Source of the DNA: an uncultured Eggerthellaceae bacterium
GTDB lineage: Bacteria; Actinomycetota; Coriobacteriia; Coriobacteriales; Eggerthellaceae
Assembly (NCBI GenBank): GCA_910588205.1
Contig: CAJUQK010000003.1
Coordinates: forward strand, 1 to 64,000
Direction: 5' to 3'
Length of the DNA: 64,000 nt
Shown here: positions 26,458 through 36,549 of the stretch, piece by piece
Layout of the letters: each line of letters begins with the position of its first letter
Numbering within the stretch: the first letter of the stretch is position 1
Notes under the pieces: generated by a model
Databases searched by the model: none
What the model was told of the DNA's origin: nothing
What the model saw: the letters and a program-made list of their open reading frames with translations, nothing else
Program-made: the position numbers and the translations under genes

Positions 26458-27291
26458 ATGGCAGATGCGGCGGTCGCCTCTCAACCGAAGCAGGATGTCC
26501 TGTTCGGCCGTTCAGGCTTGAGCGAGCGCGAAGCGGTGGCCCTTGATGTCTTCCCCTGTCTTTTGGATGTTGCAGAAGCAATGCTCTTGAGCGGTGCCGA
26601 CGTCCACTTCGTGGAAGAGAAGCTCGCGGATATCGGGCGTGCCTACGGCGCCTACAAGATGAACGTCTTCGTCATAACCTCTTCCATCATAGCCACCATG
26701 ACGCTGCCCAATGGCTACGAGCATACGCTCACGCGTCGGGTCATCGGCGAGGCCTCTATCGACTTCGACAAAGTGGAGAGGCTTGCCACCCTTTGCACAG
26801 AGGCTGGGATAGAGAACTACACCTACAAGGAACTGAAGGTGCGCCTCAAGAGCATTCGGATGCGCACCGTCCCCACATGGTCATTGCTCTTGGGCGGCAT
26901 CCTCTCCGCCGGCGCTTTCGCCCTCTTCTTCGGAGGCTCGTACCTTGATGCGGCGGTCTCGGCCACCTTCGCCATCTTCATCTGCCTAGCGCTCAAGTTC
27001 CTCCGTCCCTGGACACCCAGCACCATCATCTTCAATTTCCTGAATTCATTCCTCTGCGGGCTGGGGATCATGGCGGTGGATAGCATCTGGGGCGGCATAT
27101 CACCTGATATGGTGATGATCGGAGATATCATGCTGCTCATCCCCGGTGTGGCTATGACCAATGCCACCCGCGACATGTTCTCAGGCGACACCGTTTCCGG
27201 CATCATGCGATTCGTAGAGAGCCTCCTGTGGGCCATCGCGTTGGCCTTGGGATTCATGGCTGCCATCTGGCTTGCTCAAGTGATCTGGTGA
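26458..27291 (+). CDS. Threonine/serine exporter, ThrE N-terminal (DUF1212) half
   Basis: 277 residues. The soluble N-terminal part (about 25-130) has the DUF1212 pattern (AEAMLLSGADVHFVEEKLADIGRAYG; TRRVIGEASIDFDKVERLATLC), followed by about five membrane helices (135-275) including the LLIPGVAMTNATRDMFSGDTVSG signature. Together with the following gene it makes the two-component form of the ThrE exporter that expels threonine, serine or small peptides. GGAGGGGG precedes the ATG. It is divergent from the SDR gene. Confidence 0.9.
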   Translation: MADAAVASQPKQDVLFGRSGLSEREAVALDVFPCLLDVAEAMLLSGADVHFVEEKLADIGRAYGAYKMNVFVITSSIIATMTLPNGYEHTLTRRVIGEASIDFDKVERLATLCTEAGIENYTYKELKVRLKSIRMRTVPTWSLLLGGILSAGAFALFFGGSYLDAAVSATFAIFICLALKFLRPWTPSTIIFNFLNSFLCGLGIMAVDSIWGGISPDMVMIGDIMLLIPGVAMTNATRDMFSGDTVSGIMRFVESLLWAIALALGFMAAIWLAQVIW

Positions 27292-27296
27292 TCTAT

Positions 27297-27758
27297 ATGG
27301 ACACGTACGCTTGGGTGCAGATGATAACGGCTTTCTTGGGGGCTTTAGGGTTCGCCCTGTTCTTCAACGTGCGCCTGCGCCGTGTGCTCCCGGCCTCCAT
27401 CGGAGGGCTCATCACGTGGGCTCTCTACTGGGCGCTCTTCCAGGTCATCGGTCAGATCTTCGTCCCCTGCGTGATAGCCAGCACCTTCGCTGCAGCCTAC
27501 GCAGAAGTGGTCGCGCGCATCTACCGCGTGCCCACCACGGTATTCTTCATCATCAGCGTGATCCCGCTCGTTCCCGGACGCGGGCTGTTCTACACCATGT
27601 CCGACGCGGTGAACGGACGCTGGGAGGCCTTTGCCGTTGATTCCACCGCCACGCTCCTCTTCGCCGCCGGCATCGCCGCTGGCATCTGCCTTGTCACAGC
27701 TTGGGTGCAAACCTGGAAATACGGCCAACGGAAGATCGAACGGATCCGCAGCAAGTAG
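27297..27758 (+). CDS. Threonine/serine exporter, ThrE C-terminal (DUF3815) half
   Basis: 153 residues, five predicted membrane helices with VIPLVPGRGLFYTM, the counterpart of the LLIPGV signature in the first half. It starts 5 bases after the stop of its partner, with no strong ribosome site, indicating translational coupling. In Corynebacterium both halves are one polypeptide. Confidence 0.9.
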   Translation: MDTYAWVQMITAFLGALGFALFFNVRLRRVLPASIGGLITWALYWALFQVIGQIFVPCVIASTFAAAYAEVVARIYRVPTTVFFIISVIPLVPGRGLFYTMSDAVNGRWEAFAVDSTATLLFAAGIAAGICLVTAWVQTWKYGQRKIERIRSK

Positions 27759-27849
27759 AGCCTGCGGATGCAAGTCCACAACCCGCATCCGGTGATCTGA
27801 GGCGATGCGGTGTTCTGCTGATCGATGAGAGGAGAAGGGAGCACCTGCT

Positions 27850-28491
27850 ATGTGCAAGAGGTTCAAGGCGCTATCCTGGGATGAGGTGCTGGAAGTCATC
27901 CAGGCCCTAGAAGAGGGGATGCCTCACGCACTGCGATTCAACCCCGCTGGTCTCCGGCTGGATGCTTTCCCCCGCTCCAACGTACCCCTCATCGGACAGG
28001 CCGACCAAAGGCTCACCCCCTTGAGCCTCCCTTGGGGATTCAAAGCCCATTGGACCAAGCACCGCATCATCTACAATGCCCGCATCGAGACCGCGCTCGA
28101 GCAAATGCAGGGCCTCTGGCGCGAAGCGATAGACCATGGCCGCTGCATCGTCCCTACCCTTGGCTTCTATGAGACCTGTGCCACCGAGACCCTCATGGAC
28201 CCCAAAACGGGCAAGCCCGTGAAACGCCAATACCAATTCGACCTGCCAGATGGCATCACCTATCTAGCAGCCATCTGCAACAAGGAGGCATTCAGCGTGA
28301 TGACCACCCAGGCGAACGCCATCGTGGCCCCCATACATCGGCGCATGCCCGTGGTGCTGCGCCCTGAGGAGATAGACCAATGGCTCTTCGGCAACTATGC
28401 AGCCTTAGCCGACCGCAGCGATGTTCCCCTGGAGTGCCATGCGGAAGCATTCCGGCCCCCCAAGACCAAACTGCAGCTGACGCTATTCTGA
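27850..28491 (+). CDS. SRAP/HMCES abasic-site protein (chromosomal copy)
   Basis: 213 residues, SOS-response-associated peptidase family (YedK/HMCES). Met is followed by the catalytic Cys2, which after Met removal crosslinks to abasic sites in single-stranded DNA and shields them. Other active-site pieces: NARIET (Asn), GFYETC (Glu) and APIHRRMPVVL (His). AAGGGAG lies before the ATG. A second, clearly related copy is carried by the mobile element at 52387, next to dinB. Confidence 0.92.
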   Translation: MCKRFKALSWDEVLEVIQALEEGMPHALRFNPAGLRLDAFPRSNVPLIGQADQRLTPLSLPWGFKAHWTKHRIIYNARIETALEQMQGLWREAIDHGRCIVPTLGFYETCATETLMDPKTGKPVKRQYQFDLPDGITYLAAICNKEAFSVMTTQANAIVAPIHRRMPVVLRPEEIDQWLFGNYAALADRSDVPLECHAEAFRPPKTKLQLTLF

Positions 28492-28506
28492 GACGGCAAG
28501 GATGCC

Positions 28507-30234
28507 CTAAGAGACGCTGACTCCTGCCAGCTCAGCCGCCATCTCCCGCAGCTTGAACTTCTGCACCTTCATGGAGGGGGTCATGGGGAAGTCGTCTACA
28601 AAGAACACGCGCTTGGGCACCTTGTACCGCGCGATACGCGGGATGGCCCATTCGCGTACGGCATCCTCGGTCAGGTCCTCGTAGCCGGGGCGCACGCGTA
28701 AGAACGCACCTACGATCTCGCCGTACTTCGCATCCGGGATGCCCACCACCTGCGCGTCGAGCACGCCCGGGTGCGTCAGCAGGAAGTTCTCCACCTCCAG
28801 CGGGTAGATGTTCTCGCCCCCACGGATGATCATGTCCTTGATACGGCCGGTCACGCGATAGTAGCCGTCCTCATCCACCATCCCCAAGTCACCCGAATGC
28901 AGGTAGCCATCAGCATCGATGGCCTTCGCCGTTTCCTCGGGCATCTTGTAATAGCCCTTCATGACGTTGTAGCCCTTGCAGCACAACTCTCCCGGCTCTC
29001 CCACGCCGCAGATATGGCCATCGACCGGGTCTATCACGCGCACATCAACGGGCGGATGCTTCTTGCCCACGGTCTCGCACTTGTGCTCAACGTCATCATC
29101 GGCCGAGGTTTGCGTGAACACAGGGCTGGTTTCCGTCAGGCCATAGCAGATGGTGACATCGCGCATATTCATCTTATCCATGACCTCGCGCATGGTCTCA
29201 GGCGGACAGGGGCTACCTGCCATGATGCCCGTACGCATATGGGACAGATCGAATCTCTCGAAATCAGGGTGATTCAGCTCAGCGATGAACATGGTGGGCA
29301 CGCCGTAGACCGCCGTAGCCTTCTCTTTATGCAACGCCTGGAGCACGAGCCCTGCATCGAAATCCTCTACGATCAGCATGGTGGAGCGATGGGTCAGATT
29401 CGCCATGACCCCCAGCACGCAACCGAAGCAATGGAAGAACGGCACCGGCAGGCACACACGGTCCTCAGACCCGAGCCGTTGACCTTCGCCGATATAGAAC
29501 CCGTTATTCAGGATATTGCGGTGAGTGAGCATGACGCCTTTGGGGAACCCGGTGGTGCCGCTCGTGTACTGCATCATGACCACGTCATTGTTGTCGAACT
29601 GGCTGCGAGCCCACTCCAGATCGGAATCCGGACGATGCTGCCCCAGCAATATCAGCTCCGGTACGCTGTAGAAACCACGGTGCTTCTCAGGGCCCATGTA
29701 AATGAGGTTCTTCAGATACGGATAGGTCTCGGTGTCGAGGAACCCGCGGGGCTGCTCAAGGGATTCAGGGACCAGATCGCGGATGATCTGAAGGTAGTCC
29801 ACATCGCGATAGGCATCTATGATGCAGAGAGCCTTCATATCAGACTGCTTGAGGACGTAATCTATCTCATGGCTCTTATAGATGGGATTCACCGTGACCA
29901 TGACGATGCCCACCTTCGCCGTAGCGTACATGAAGGTGAGCCAATCGGGTATGTTGCGGGCCCACACCCCCAGGTGATCCCCCGGCTTCATGCCGATGGA
30001 CAACAATCCCTTGGCTAAGGCATCTGTACGCTCATCGAAATCTTGGTAAGTCCAGCGCAGATCCCGGTCAGGGTATACGACGAATTCATGGGCAGGATCC
30101 TTCGCTACCTGCTCCTTGAAGTAATCCCCGATGGTCAGCTCAGAATGGAGCGGATAGTCTGGGTCGCCCGGGACGGGCTGGTGTGCTTCGTTCTTCATCT
30201 CTTCCATAGGGTCCTTCTCTATCATCGCAAGCAT
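28507..30234 (-). CDS. AMP-forming acyl-CoA synthetase
   Basis: 575 residues of the ANL superfamily. The P-loop [20 protein letters not shown], the [10 protein letters not shown] motif, YLHSGDLG and the hinge [18 protein letters not shown] are all intact, as is a C-terminal lysine ([13 protein letters not shown]). It resembles medium/long-chain or aromatic acyl-CoA ligases of the FadD type. The first ATG overlaps the stop of the XRE-cupin gene (ATGA at 30231-30234); an internal ATG nine codons later has a better site (AGAAGGA). The operon with a cupin regulator is a conserved pair that suggests substrate-responsive control. Confidence 0.9.
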   Translation of the reverse strand: MLAMIEKDPMEEMKNEAHQPVPGDPDYPLHSELTIGDYFKEQVAKDPAHEFVVYPDRDLRWTYQDFDERTDALAKGLLSIGMKPGDHLGVWARNIPDWLTFMYATAKVGIVMVTVNPIYKSHEIDYVLKQSDMKALCIIDAYRDVDYLQIIRDLVPESLEQPRGFLDTETYPYLKNLIYMGPEKHRGFYSVPELILLGQHRPDSDLEWARSQFDNNDVVMMQYTSGTTGFPKGVMLTHRNILNNGFYIGEGQRLGSEDRVCLPVPFFHCFGCVLGVMANLTHRSTMLIVEDFDAGLVLQALHKEKATAVYGVPTMFIAELNHPDFERFDLSHMRTGIMAGSPCPPETMREVMDKMNMRDVTICYGLTETSPVFTQTSADDDVEHKCETVGKKHPPVDVRVIDPVDGHICGVGEPGELCCKGYNVMKGYYKMPEETAKAIDADGYLHSGDLGMVDEDGYYRVTGRIKDMIIRGGENIYPLEVENFLLTHPGVLDAQVVGIPDAKYGEIVGAFLRVRPGYEDLTEDAVREWAIPRIARYKVPKRVFFVDDFPMTPSMKVQKFKLREMAAELAGVSVS

Positions 30235-30812
30235 CAGAGGGGGGTGTACACACAGGCCAAGAACTTCGCGTTCTGCCCGTCATGGGCGCGCACCTGGTGA
30301 GGCACGATGGAATCGTAATAGATGCTCTCGCCGGGATGGAGGACGAAGATGTCCTTGCCGTACTCTATTTCTATGCAGCCCTCCATACCGTAGAGCCACT
30401 CTTCTCCCTCATGGCTGTCCAACTTGTGAGTGGTCTCGCCGGAGGGAGTCACCGTGATGATGAAGGGATCCATATGCCGGGAAGGACGCCCGGCCGCCAG
30501 GCTAAAGTAGCTGAGGTCTCCTGCATCGCGGGCGGTCTGAAGCGTTTTCACGCGTTCGACCTCTTCCATCTGCTGAGCATCGATATAGGCCGGCCCGAAG
30601 GATTCATCATCATCCATGAGCGTTCCCAAGCGCACCCCCAGCGCCCGCGTGAGCTTGATGAGCGGGGCCAGAGAGGGAGGCACCTCTCCTGCTTCGAGCT
30701 TCTCGATGACATCCGCCTCGCATCCACACCGATCCGCTAGGTCTTGCGTGCTCAGGTGATGGGCCTCTCGCAACGTGGTGATCTTGCAGCCAAGACGGTT
30801 GTCGTTTTCCAT
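30234..30812 (-). CDS. XRE-family regulator with cupin sensor domain
   Basis: 192 residues: helix-turn-helix at about 8-65 ([32 protein letters not shown]) and a cupin barrel at about 110-190 ([42 protein letters not shown]). The cupin probably binds the small molecule controlling the downstream acyl-CoA synthetase. ATG at 30812 with GGGAGGAG upstream is chosen; the frame extends further without a site. Confidence 0.88.
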   Translation of the reverse strand: MENDNRLGCKITTLREAHHLSTQDLADRCGCEADVIEKLEAGEVPPSLAPLIKLTRALGVRLGTLMDDDESFGPAYIDAQQMEEVERVKTLQTARDAGDLSYFSLAAGRPSRHMDPFIITVTPSGETTHKLDSHEGEEWLYGMEGCIEIEYGKDIFVLHPGESIYYDSIVPHQVRAHDGQNAKFLACVYTPL

Positions 30813-31034
30813 GGGTGTATCTCCTCCCTGCAAATGAGCGTATCCGGCTATGATAGCGAAATCAGTGCTCGACGGCGCAAAATTATGCGCATGCCCCCTC
30901 TTCGGCATCGACGTCTCAGTTTCGGGCCCGCCCTACGCAGGCTCTTCGCATGCCCCCGCCTCCGAGTTGGTCCCGTTGTGCTCAAGCTACAACCTCTATA
31001 CTGAACGACACGGATCAGAGGGAAGGGAATACCA

Positions 31035-31664
31035 GTGGAACAGCTGCATGTGGTGGATCACCCGCTCATCAAGGCAAAACTGACGCAGATGCGCAATGTG
31101 GACACCCCTTCACCGGAGTTCCGGAACCTCCTGAAGGAAGTCACGCTCCTCCTGGGTTTCGAAGCCACGCGAAACCTTCCCGTGAAGGAGGCCACCGTCA
31201 AGACTCCCATCTGCGAAGGGAGCTTCCCTACGCTGAAAGAGGATTTCGTCACCCTGGTACCTATCCTGAGAGCGGGCCTAGGCATGGTCGAGGGAATGCT
31301 CGAGCTGATGCCCTTCGCTCATGTGGGCCATATCGGGCTCGTACGCAACGAGGAGACCCATACCCCCAAAGAGTATTACTACAGGATGCCTCAGGAATTC
31401 GAACGCTCTGTGGTGATGGTGTTGGATCCGATGCTGGCAACAGGAGGCAGTGCTGTAGATGCCATCTCCCGACTCAAGGACAGGGGATGCCAGAACATCC
31501 GGTTGGTGAACATCATCGGAGCCCCTCAAGGGGTGGCTGCCGTCCAGCAAGCTCACCCCGATGTGGATATCTACATAGCCGCCATCGACGAAGGACTAAA
31601 CGAAAGCGCCTATATCGTACCTGGGCTCGGAGACGCAGGGGACCGCATCTTCGGCACGTGCTAA
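31035..31664 (+). CDS. upp: Uracil phosphoribosyltransferase
   Basis: 209 residues. Converts uracil and PRPP to UMP in pyrimidine salvage. PRPP-binding loop VVMVLDPMLATGGSAVDAI, the ILRAGLGMVEGMLELMP substrate region and the C-terminal uracil-binding IVPGLGDAGDRIFGTC are all present, and the length is exactly that of the family. The start is GTG with GGAAGGGAA upstream. A weak hairpin follows the stop. Confidence 0.95.
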   Translation: MEQLHVVDHPLIKAKLTQMRNVDTPSPEFRNLLKEVTLLLGFEATRNLPVKEATVKTPICEGSFPTLKEDFVTLVPILRAGLGMVEGMLELMPFAHVGHIGLVRNEETHTPKEYYYRMPQEFERSVVMVLDPMLATGGSAVDAISRLKDRGCQNIRLVNIIGAPQGVAAVQQAHPDVDIYIAAIDEGLNESAYIVPGLGDAGDRIFGTC

Positions 31665-31720
31665 GCCCTCTGAAGGGCCTTCTGCTCCTCCGCCCTGTCT
31701 ATCTGGCTGCCCAAGGATCC

Positions 31721-32446
31721 TCAGTCATCGATCAACATCGTGGAGTCCTCACGGGTGATGATCTTCTTTGCGAAGATGCTCGCGCCCAGGTAGCCCTCCA
31801 TCATCTCAGCCAGCTCATCAATGGCCGCCTGCAAGGTATCAGCGCGGGCAGGGTCCACTGATTCGATGATCAGGAATGCCTTGCGGGACTCCTCGGAGAG
31901 CGCCGTTCGAACGCCATCGCGCCAATTCCAGCAACGGCAGATGGCACCCGCATCATCCCGGTAGCAGAGCTCTCCCTCCAACGTGGGAGCCTCCTCTTCA
32001 TCCCCCAGCGCCAAGAAGCTGTCGCCACCCTGGGTGATGCCTAAGCGGATGTCTCCCACCATCGCATCGATATCCTCTCCGCCCACCGGAAGGGCATGCT
32101 TCAGGGAGATGGCGTTATAGATATCCACCGAAGGGGTGATAGGACCCACAGGGTTGCCCTTCAAGACGCGCTTGAGCAGGTTCTCCACCGAGCACCGGGC
32201 ACCCTTCTTCGTCTTGAATCTCTGGTAAGCGTCGCGCCAGACCGCCACCACCTCGTTCTGAGAGATGGTATTGGAGGTGAGGTGCTGATCGGCAGCAGCA
32301 TTAGCCTCGGCGAGCCGCTGGCGAATGGCCTTCGCATCCTCCTCCGTCACCTCGTCAGCCTTGCGCATGTCGTGGGCCACGACAACGCCGATTTGAGCCT
32401 CCGGGAAGAGCCCCCAGAACGAATCCTCTGTCACGAACTGCTTCAT
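31721..32446 (-). CDS. B3/4 domain protein (tRNA editing-domain homologue)
   Basis: 241 residues matching the stand-alone B3/B4 family, related to the editing domain of phenylalanyl-tRNA synthetase beta. Key stretches: NPVGPITPSVDIYNAISLKHALPVGGEDID and GITQGGDSFLALG. Such proteins may hydrolyse misacylated tRNA. The second ATG (32446) is nine bases from AGAGAGGGG and is preferred over the one at 32455. It follows the ABC-F gene and its strong terminator. Confidence 0.85.
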   Translation of the reverse strand: MKQFVTEDSFWGLFPEAQIGVVVAHDMRKADEVTEEDAKAIRQRLAEANAAADQHLTSNTISQNEVVAVWRDAYQRFKTKKGARCSVENLLKRVLKGNPVGPITPSVDIYNAISLKHALPVGGEDIDAMVGDIRLGITQGGDSFLALGDEEEAPTLEGELCYRDDAGAICRCWNWRDGVRTALSEESRKAFLIIESVDPARADTLQAAIDELAEMMEGYLGASIFAKKIITREDSTMLIDD

Positions 32447-32538
32447 GATGCGCATCCCCTCTCTTGCTGTTTCCTTTAGGTTGTTCCCTTGCGCTGTTTC
32501 CGCCTGCTCCTTCCCCGCCGCCGTCTAGGAGCGAATAA

Positions 32539-32600
32539 AAAAGCACCCGAAACGAGCTCTCATCTTCGAAGGCCTAACGATGAGAACCGTTCCGAGTGCT
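32539..32600 (-). terminator. Long two-tier terminator of the ABC-F gene
   Basis: On the minus strand a 13-bp outer stem (32588-32600 with 32542-32554, two G-U pairs) and a 7-bp inner stem (TCTCATC/GATGAGA) enclose a 14-nt loop and lead into UUUUUU. An alternative palindrome (GTTCCGAG-TG-CTCGGAAC, 32589-32606) overlaps the outer arm. Confidence 0.85.
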
Positions 32601-32648
32601 CGGAACCCTACCCGGCGGCAGGAGGTCATATGCAACGGGGTTACGCTA

Positions 32649-34196
32649 TCACCCTGCCAACACCCTGTCAACTAGATCCGAAAAGGGATCCCTCAGAGCA
32701 GAGCCATGCGTGCGCGTCAAGCAAAAACGCTCTGGCTCCTCCTCTTCCAAGCACCACAGTTCCTTGCAGCTCTCTTGGATGAGGGCAGCATCATGGGACA
32801 CGAGCACCACGGCCCCTGCAAAGGAAGAGAGGAGCGCCTGGAGGGCCTGGATGGATGTGACGTCCAGATGATTCGTGGGCTCATCGAGGATGAGTATGTT
32901 CGGCTCTTCGAGCAGGGCATCAGCTAGCAGAAGCTTCCTCATCTCCCCCGGACTGGTCTCCTTCCCATCCATCATCCGCACCGGATCCGAATTGAGCCGA
33001 GCTACGTGCGAGAGGACTTCCCCTCTCTCCTTCTGACTGCGATCCAGAAAGCGCAGCAGCACGGATTCCCGCATTTGGTGATCAACCTCTTGGGGAACAT
33101 AGGCGACCCGGATGCCGTCGGACACATGACCCAGCATGTGGCGAACCAGCGTGCTCTTCCCCGACCCGTTGCGCCCGACGATCCCGATATGGTCAGTAGG
33201 ACCCACCCAAAGCTCGGGGATGGCAAGGGAGAAATCCCCTTGTCCGATCGCTGATCCCTGAAGGTGGCAGACCGTCTTCGAAGGCGCGGGGGCGCCTACC
33301 ATCTGGAACTGGTATTCATAGCGCTTCGGAACAGAGGTGGCTGATAGCTGTGCCTGAGCCGCTTTAAGCCTTGTTGATAGGGACGATGCCGCCCTTCCCG
33401 CGACCCCATCTTTGCTGGTGACCCTCGCACGCCCGATCTTATCGCGCAGGCTGGCATCATGACGGTCAGCCGTCCGCAAGCTCAGGCGGCCCTTCGATCG
33501 CCGAGCCTCTTCGGTGCGACGAACGGATTCCTCACGGATCCTCGAGACCTCGCGCTTTGCCTGCCGGCGCTCACGCAAAGCCGAGGCCGCCTCATCCTGA
33601 GCCAAGGCGAACGCCTTCGTGTAGTCTCCTGGCCTCATCACGACGGCATCCCGCTCGAAGGCAAGGCATTGCCCGACAAGGGTATCAAGGAGACTGCGGT
33701 CGTGGGATATCAGCAAACCTATGCCCTTGTAGGATGCAAGGGCCTTTCCCACGAGCGCACGGCTTTCGATATCCAGGTCATTCGTGGGCTCATCCATGAC
33801 AAGGAGGTCAGGTTCAGCCCACAGACAACAAGCGATCTGGATCCTCTTCTGCTGCCCGCCAGAAAGCTGGGAGAACCTCCAGAGCCAGTCATCTTCGATC
33901 TGCAGCATCTTCTTCAGCTTCATGGCTCGTCCGGCCTGGTCGCAGGCAAGATCGAAGATGTCAGGGGGCTCGACCGATGAGTCTTGTGGGCAGTAAGCAC
34001 TGAAGAGCTTCGGGCTGATGGTGCCAGAATCTGGCTTGAGCAATCCTGCCGTGAGCTTGGCCAGCGTCGTCTTGCCGCAACCATTATCACCGATGAGACC
34101 CGTCCAGCCTTGGGCGAAGGTTGAGCTGAAGCCGTCAAAGAGCGCAGTTGAAGCATCTGGGTATGTGAAGGACAGGCGGTCTATCCTCAAATGCAT
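32649..34196 (-). CDS. ABC-F family ATPase
   Basis: 515 residues, two ATP-binding cassettes and no membrane segment, so an ABC-F protein acting on ribosomes. Cassette 1: Walker A GDNGCGKTT, signature LSGGQQKR, Walker B LLVMDEPTNDLD. Cassette 2: GRNGSGKST, a divergent signature SPGEMRKLLLA, Walker B ILILDEPTNHLD. The interdomain linker (about 215-300) is long, Arg/Lys-rich and probably helical, like antibiotic-resistance ABC-F members, but resistance cannot be claimed. ATG at 34196 is six bases from AGGAGGG; the ATG at 34202 abuts it. Confidence 0.88.
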   Translation of the reverse strand: MHLRIDRLSFTYPDASTALFDGFSSTFAQGWTGLIGDNGCGKTTLAKLTAGLLKPDSGTISPKLFSAYCPQDSSVEPPDIFDLACDQAGRAMKLKKMLQIEDDWLWRFSQLSGGQQKRIQIACCLWAEPDLLVMDEPTNDLDIESRALVGKALASYKGIGLLISHDRSLLDTLVGQCLAFERDAVVMRPGDYTKAFALAQDEAASALRERRQAKREVSRIREESVRRTEEARRSKGRLSLRTADRHDASLRDKIGRARVTSKDGVAGRAASSLSTRLKAAQAQLSATSVPKRYEYQFQMVGAPAPSKTVCHLQGSAIGQGDFSLAIPELWVGPTDHIGIVGRNGSGKSTLVRHMLGHVSDGIRVAYVPQEVDHQMRESVLLRFLDRSQKERGEVLSHVARLNSDPVRMMDGKETSPGEMRKLLLADALLEEPNILILDEPTNHLDVTSIQALQALLSSFAGAVVLVSHDAALIQESCKELWCLEEEEPERFCLTRTHGSALRDPFSDLVDRVLAG

Positions 34197-34679
34197 AGGC
34201 ATCCCTCCTCGGATAAGGAGGCCGCGTTCGATAGGAGCGGAAACGCTTGGATGATCTTGGAGAAAGCATGAGAACAGAGCGATGCGGCACCATGGAACGT
34301 GACCCCGTTGATGTGATCGGTTCGTTTTGGGCGCCCTAAAGGGGCATCGCTAGTTCTTCATGCACCTGACCTTTCTCGAGGCCGCGCTTGCCAAAGGCGC
34401 AACCGATTCTTGCGGTGGGATTATATCCGATGTGCGCCGATATCCGCATCTTCGATCTTGCGGATGCATTTCGATCGAGAACAATGCGACAAGATCGAAG
34501 GACGTCACACAGAGAGCGTATTCGGGTGAAATCTTGGTAACTTGATATTGCCATTTTGTCGTAATAATAGCTACTTGATGTTACCGTTTCAACCAAGAGC
34601 GTGCTCAGGAAGGGTACCTTCAAGACGTTTCGATGGTACGCTTGCAGAAGCTGTCACATCACCGGCCAAGAGGAGGGCC
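34197..34679. other. 483-base intergenic region with possible promoter and direct repeats
   Basis: Divergent spacer between the ABC-F and DNA glycosylase genes. It contains GGGCGCCC near 34330, and toward the glycosylase two imperfect direct repeats around CTTGAT (34541 and 34574) with TTGATA (34542) and a TAATAAT stretch (34562) as weak promoter parts. No open frame with a ribosome site and no tRNA is seen. Confidence 0.4.
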
Positions 34680-35381
34680 ATGCGAACGAACGCCGACAGG
34701 AACTGGGATATGCTCGAACGGACGCTGGCTGCGGAGTCGAGCGGCAAGAGTCCGCGGCTATTCTCGTCCAGAAGAACGCTGTTCGGCATCCCTTCGGCCC
34801 TTGACCAGGAACTCGCATCACTGGAGGAGGCACCCTTGAAGCCCGAAGGTGCTGCTATTGACCTGCCCCTGAAAAGCGACTCACGCAGACCCATGCACGT
34901 GCGTCACACTATCAGCCCTGTGTTCGACGAGCGCTCACGCGTACTGGTGCTGGGCACGATGCCGTCGCCCAAGTCGCGTGAGACCGGCTTCTACTACGGA
35001 CATCCGCAGAACCGCTTCTGGAAGGTGATGGCTGCACTGTTCGACGAGCCGCTTCCCGCCACCAACGACGAGAAGCGCGATCTGGCACTACGTCACGGCG
35101 TCGCGCTGTGGGACGTGCTAGCAGAATGCACCATCGAGGGCGCGAGCGACGGCACCATAGCCGACTGCGTGCCCAACGACATCGGCAGCTTGCTTGCACA
35201 CGCGCCCATTGAGGCCGTGTTCTGCACCGGGGCGAAGGCAGCCGAGCTCTACGCGAGGCATTGTGAGCCGCAGACGAACATAGCGGCCACGCGCCTTCCA
35301 TCGACCAGTCCCGCAAATGCGGCAAGATCGCTCGAACAGCTCATCGAGGAGTACCGGGTCATCCTCCCTTATTGTTCATAG
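34680..35381 (+). CDS. Uracil/deoxyinosine DNA glycosylase (UDG superfamily)
   Basis: 233 residues. The glycosylase domain (about 78-230) begins VLVLGTMPSPKSRETGFYYGHPQNRFWKVM, motif 1 of the DNA-deoxyinosine glycosylase/MUG group, and ends with LPSTSPAN, the minor-groove loop. Enzymes of this group excise uracil or hypoxanthine from deaminated DNA. An N-terminal extension of about 75 residues, with unknown role, makes it longer than the usual ~165. AAGAGGAGGG precedes the ATG at 34680. Confidence 0.88.
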   Translation: MRTNADRNWDMLERTLAAESSGKSPRLFSSRRTLFGIPSALDQELASLEEAPLKPEGAAIDLPLKSDSRRPMHVRHTISPVFDERSRVLVLGTMPSPKSRETGFYYGHPQNRFWKVMAALFDEPLPATNDEKRDLALRHGVALWDVLAECTIEGASDGTIADCVPNDIGSLLAHAPIEAVFCTGAKAAELYARHCEPQTNIAATRLPSTSPANAARSLEQLIEEYRVILPYCS

Positions 35382-35550
35382 GATGCACTGGGTTACGAGG
35401 CGGGTCTCAGGACGGACTTTTTACCTCTCCTCCTTTTCTTTCGGACGGTAAACCATCAGAAAACACACGATGCGCCGTGCCATCGGGTGTGATCGCCTCT
35501 CAATATCATCGTTGCAGGCACATGCCGAGCGCATGGCGAAAGGAAGCATC

Positions 35551-36516
35551 ATGTGCACATCGATCAGGTTCACTGATGACGAGAATGCGATGTTCTGGGG
35601 CCGCAACTATGATTGGAATGTCAGCTATGGAGAAACGCCGCTCGTCATGCCGAAGGGCTATCGGCTGACGCGTGCGTTCGGCGATGACTATAGCAGTCAA
35701 CATGCATGCGTTGGGATGAGCATCGAATACGAAGGTTACCCGCTGTACTTCAACTGTGGAAACAACGCCGGGCTCGCAGTCGGCGGGCTCAACTTCGCTG
35801 GCTATGCGAGCTTCGAAAAGGAGCCGGTGTCCGGCAAGACCAATGTTGCCGCCTACGAGATACCTACCTGGATCGGTGCCACCTTCGCCACCGTCGATGA
35901 GGTCGAAGAGGCGCTGCGCAACGTAGCCATCGTAGGCAAGAGCATCTCACCATCCCTCGGCGTTGCCATGCTGCACTGGCATATCGCCGATGCGAAGCGC
36001 TCCATCGTCGTGGAATACCAGGAAGACGGGATGCATATCTACCACGACCAGGTAGACGTGCTGACCAACCAGCCACCCTTCCCCTGGCACGAGGAGAATC
36101 TACGCAACTACCTGTGCTGCAATGGCAGCTGGCCCAACGATGCCGAATGGCGAACGCAAACGCTTGCTCCTTTTGGAACCAGCGCAGCCATGCGCGGAAT
36201 CCCCGGCGATGCCTCTCCCACCTCACGCTTCGTGAAAGCTGCGTTCATAAACGCCTTCCATCCGCAGAAGTCGAGCGAGCACGATAACGTCATGCGCATG
36301 TTCCACACGCTGGGAAGCGTCGCATTCGTGGAAGGCATCGCGAAGAAAGCCGACGATTCGTCCGAGATCACCATCTTCTCCGACTGCTTCAGCGCCGCCA
36401 CCAACACGTACTACTTCAACACCTACGACGACCCTGCGATCAGGACGGTAAAGCTAGCTGATCACGCTGATGCGGATCCCTCATCGCTGGTGAAACTACC
36501 AAGAGACGCTTCGTAG
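35551..36516 (+). CDS. bsh: Bile salt hydrolase / choloylglycine hydrolase
   Basis: 321 residues of the Ntn-hydrolase linear-amide family. All catalytic positions are present: Cys2 (MCTS), Arg18 and Asp21 (GRNYDWN), Asn81 (GGLNFAGYA), Asn173 (LTNQPPF) and Arg226 (TSRFVKA). The family cleaves the amide of glycine- or taurine-conjugated bile acids; penicillin V acylases are close relatives, but the intact GGLNFAGYA and LTNQPPF motifs favour bile salts. ATG at 35551 follows AAAGGAAG; residues encoded upstream in the same frame would bury the nucleophile and are excluded. Confidence 0.88.
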   Translation: MCTSIRFTDDENAMFWGRNYDWNVSYGETPLVMPKGYRLTRAFGDDYSSQHACVGMSIEYEGYPLYFNCGNNAGLAVGGLNFAGYASFEKEPVSGKTNVAAYEIPTWIGATFATVDEVEEALRNVAIVGKSISPSLGVAMLHWHIADAKRSIVVEYQEDGMHIYHDQVDVLTNQPPFPWHEENLRNYLCCNGSWPNDAEWRTQTLAPFGTSAAMRGIPGDASPTSRFVKAAFINAFHPQKSSEHDNVMRMFHTLGSVAFVEGIAKKADDSSEITIFSDCFSAATNTYYFNTYDDPAIRTVKLADHADADPSSLVKLPRDAS

Positions 36517-36549
36517 GCGGTGCAGTGCAGCGAACCACGCCCTTCCGGA

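Noticed and set aside
28507-30812. Novel system of XRE-cupin regulator and acyl-CoA synthetase
   Set aside because: The pairing is a common arrangement in gut Actinobacteria and Firmicutes and needs no special explanation.
34197-34679. Attenuator or antibiotic-responsive leader of the ABC-F gene
   Set aside because: Such leaders are common for resistance ABC-F genes, but I could not find a leader peptide with a terminator/antiterminator pair on the minus strand.
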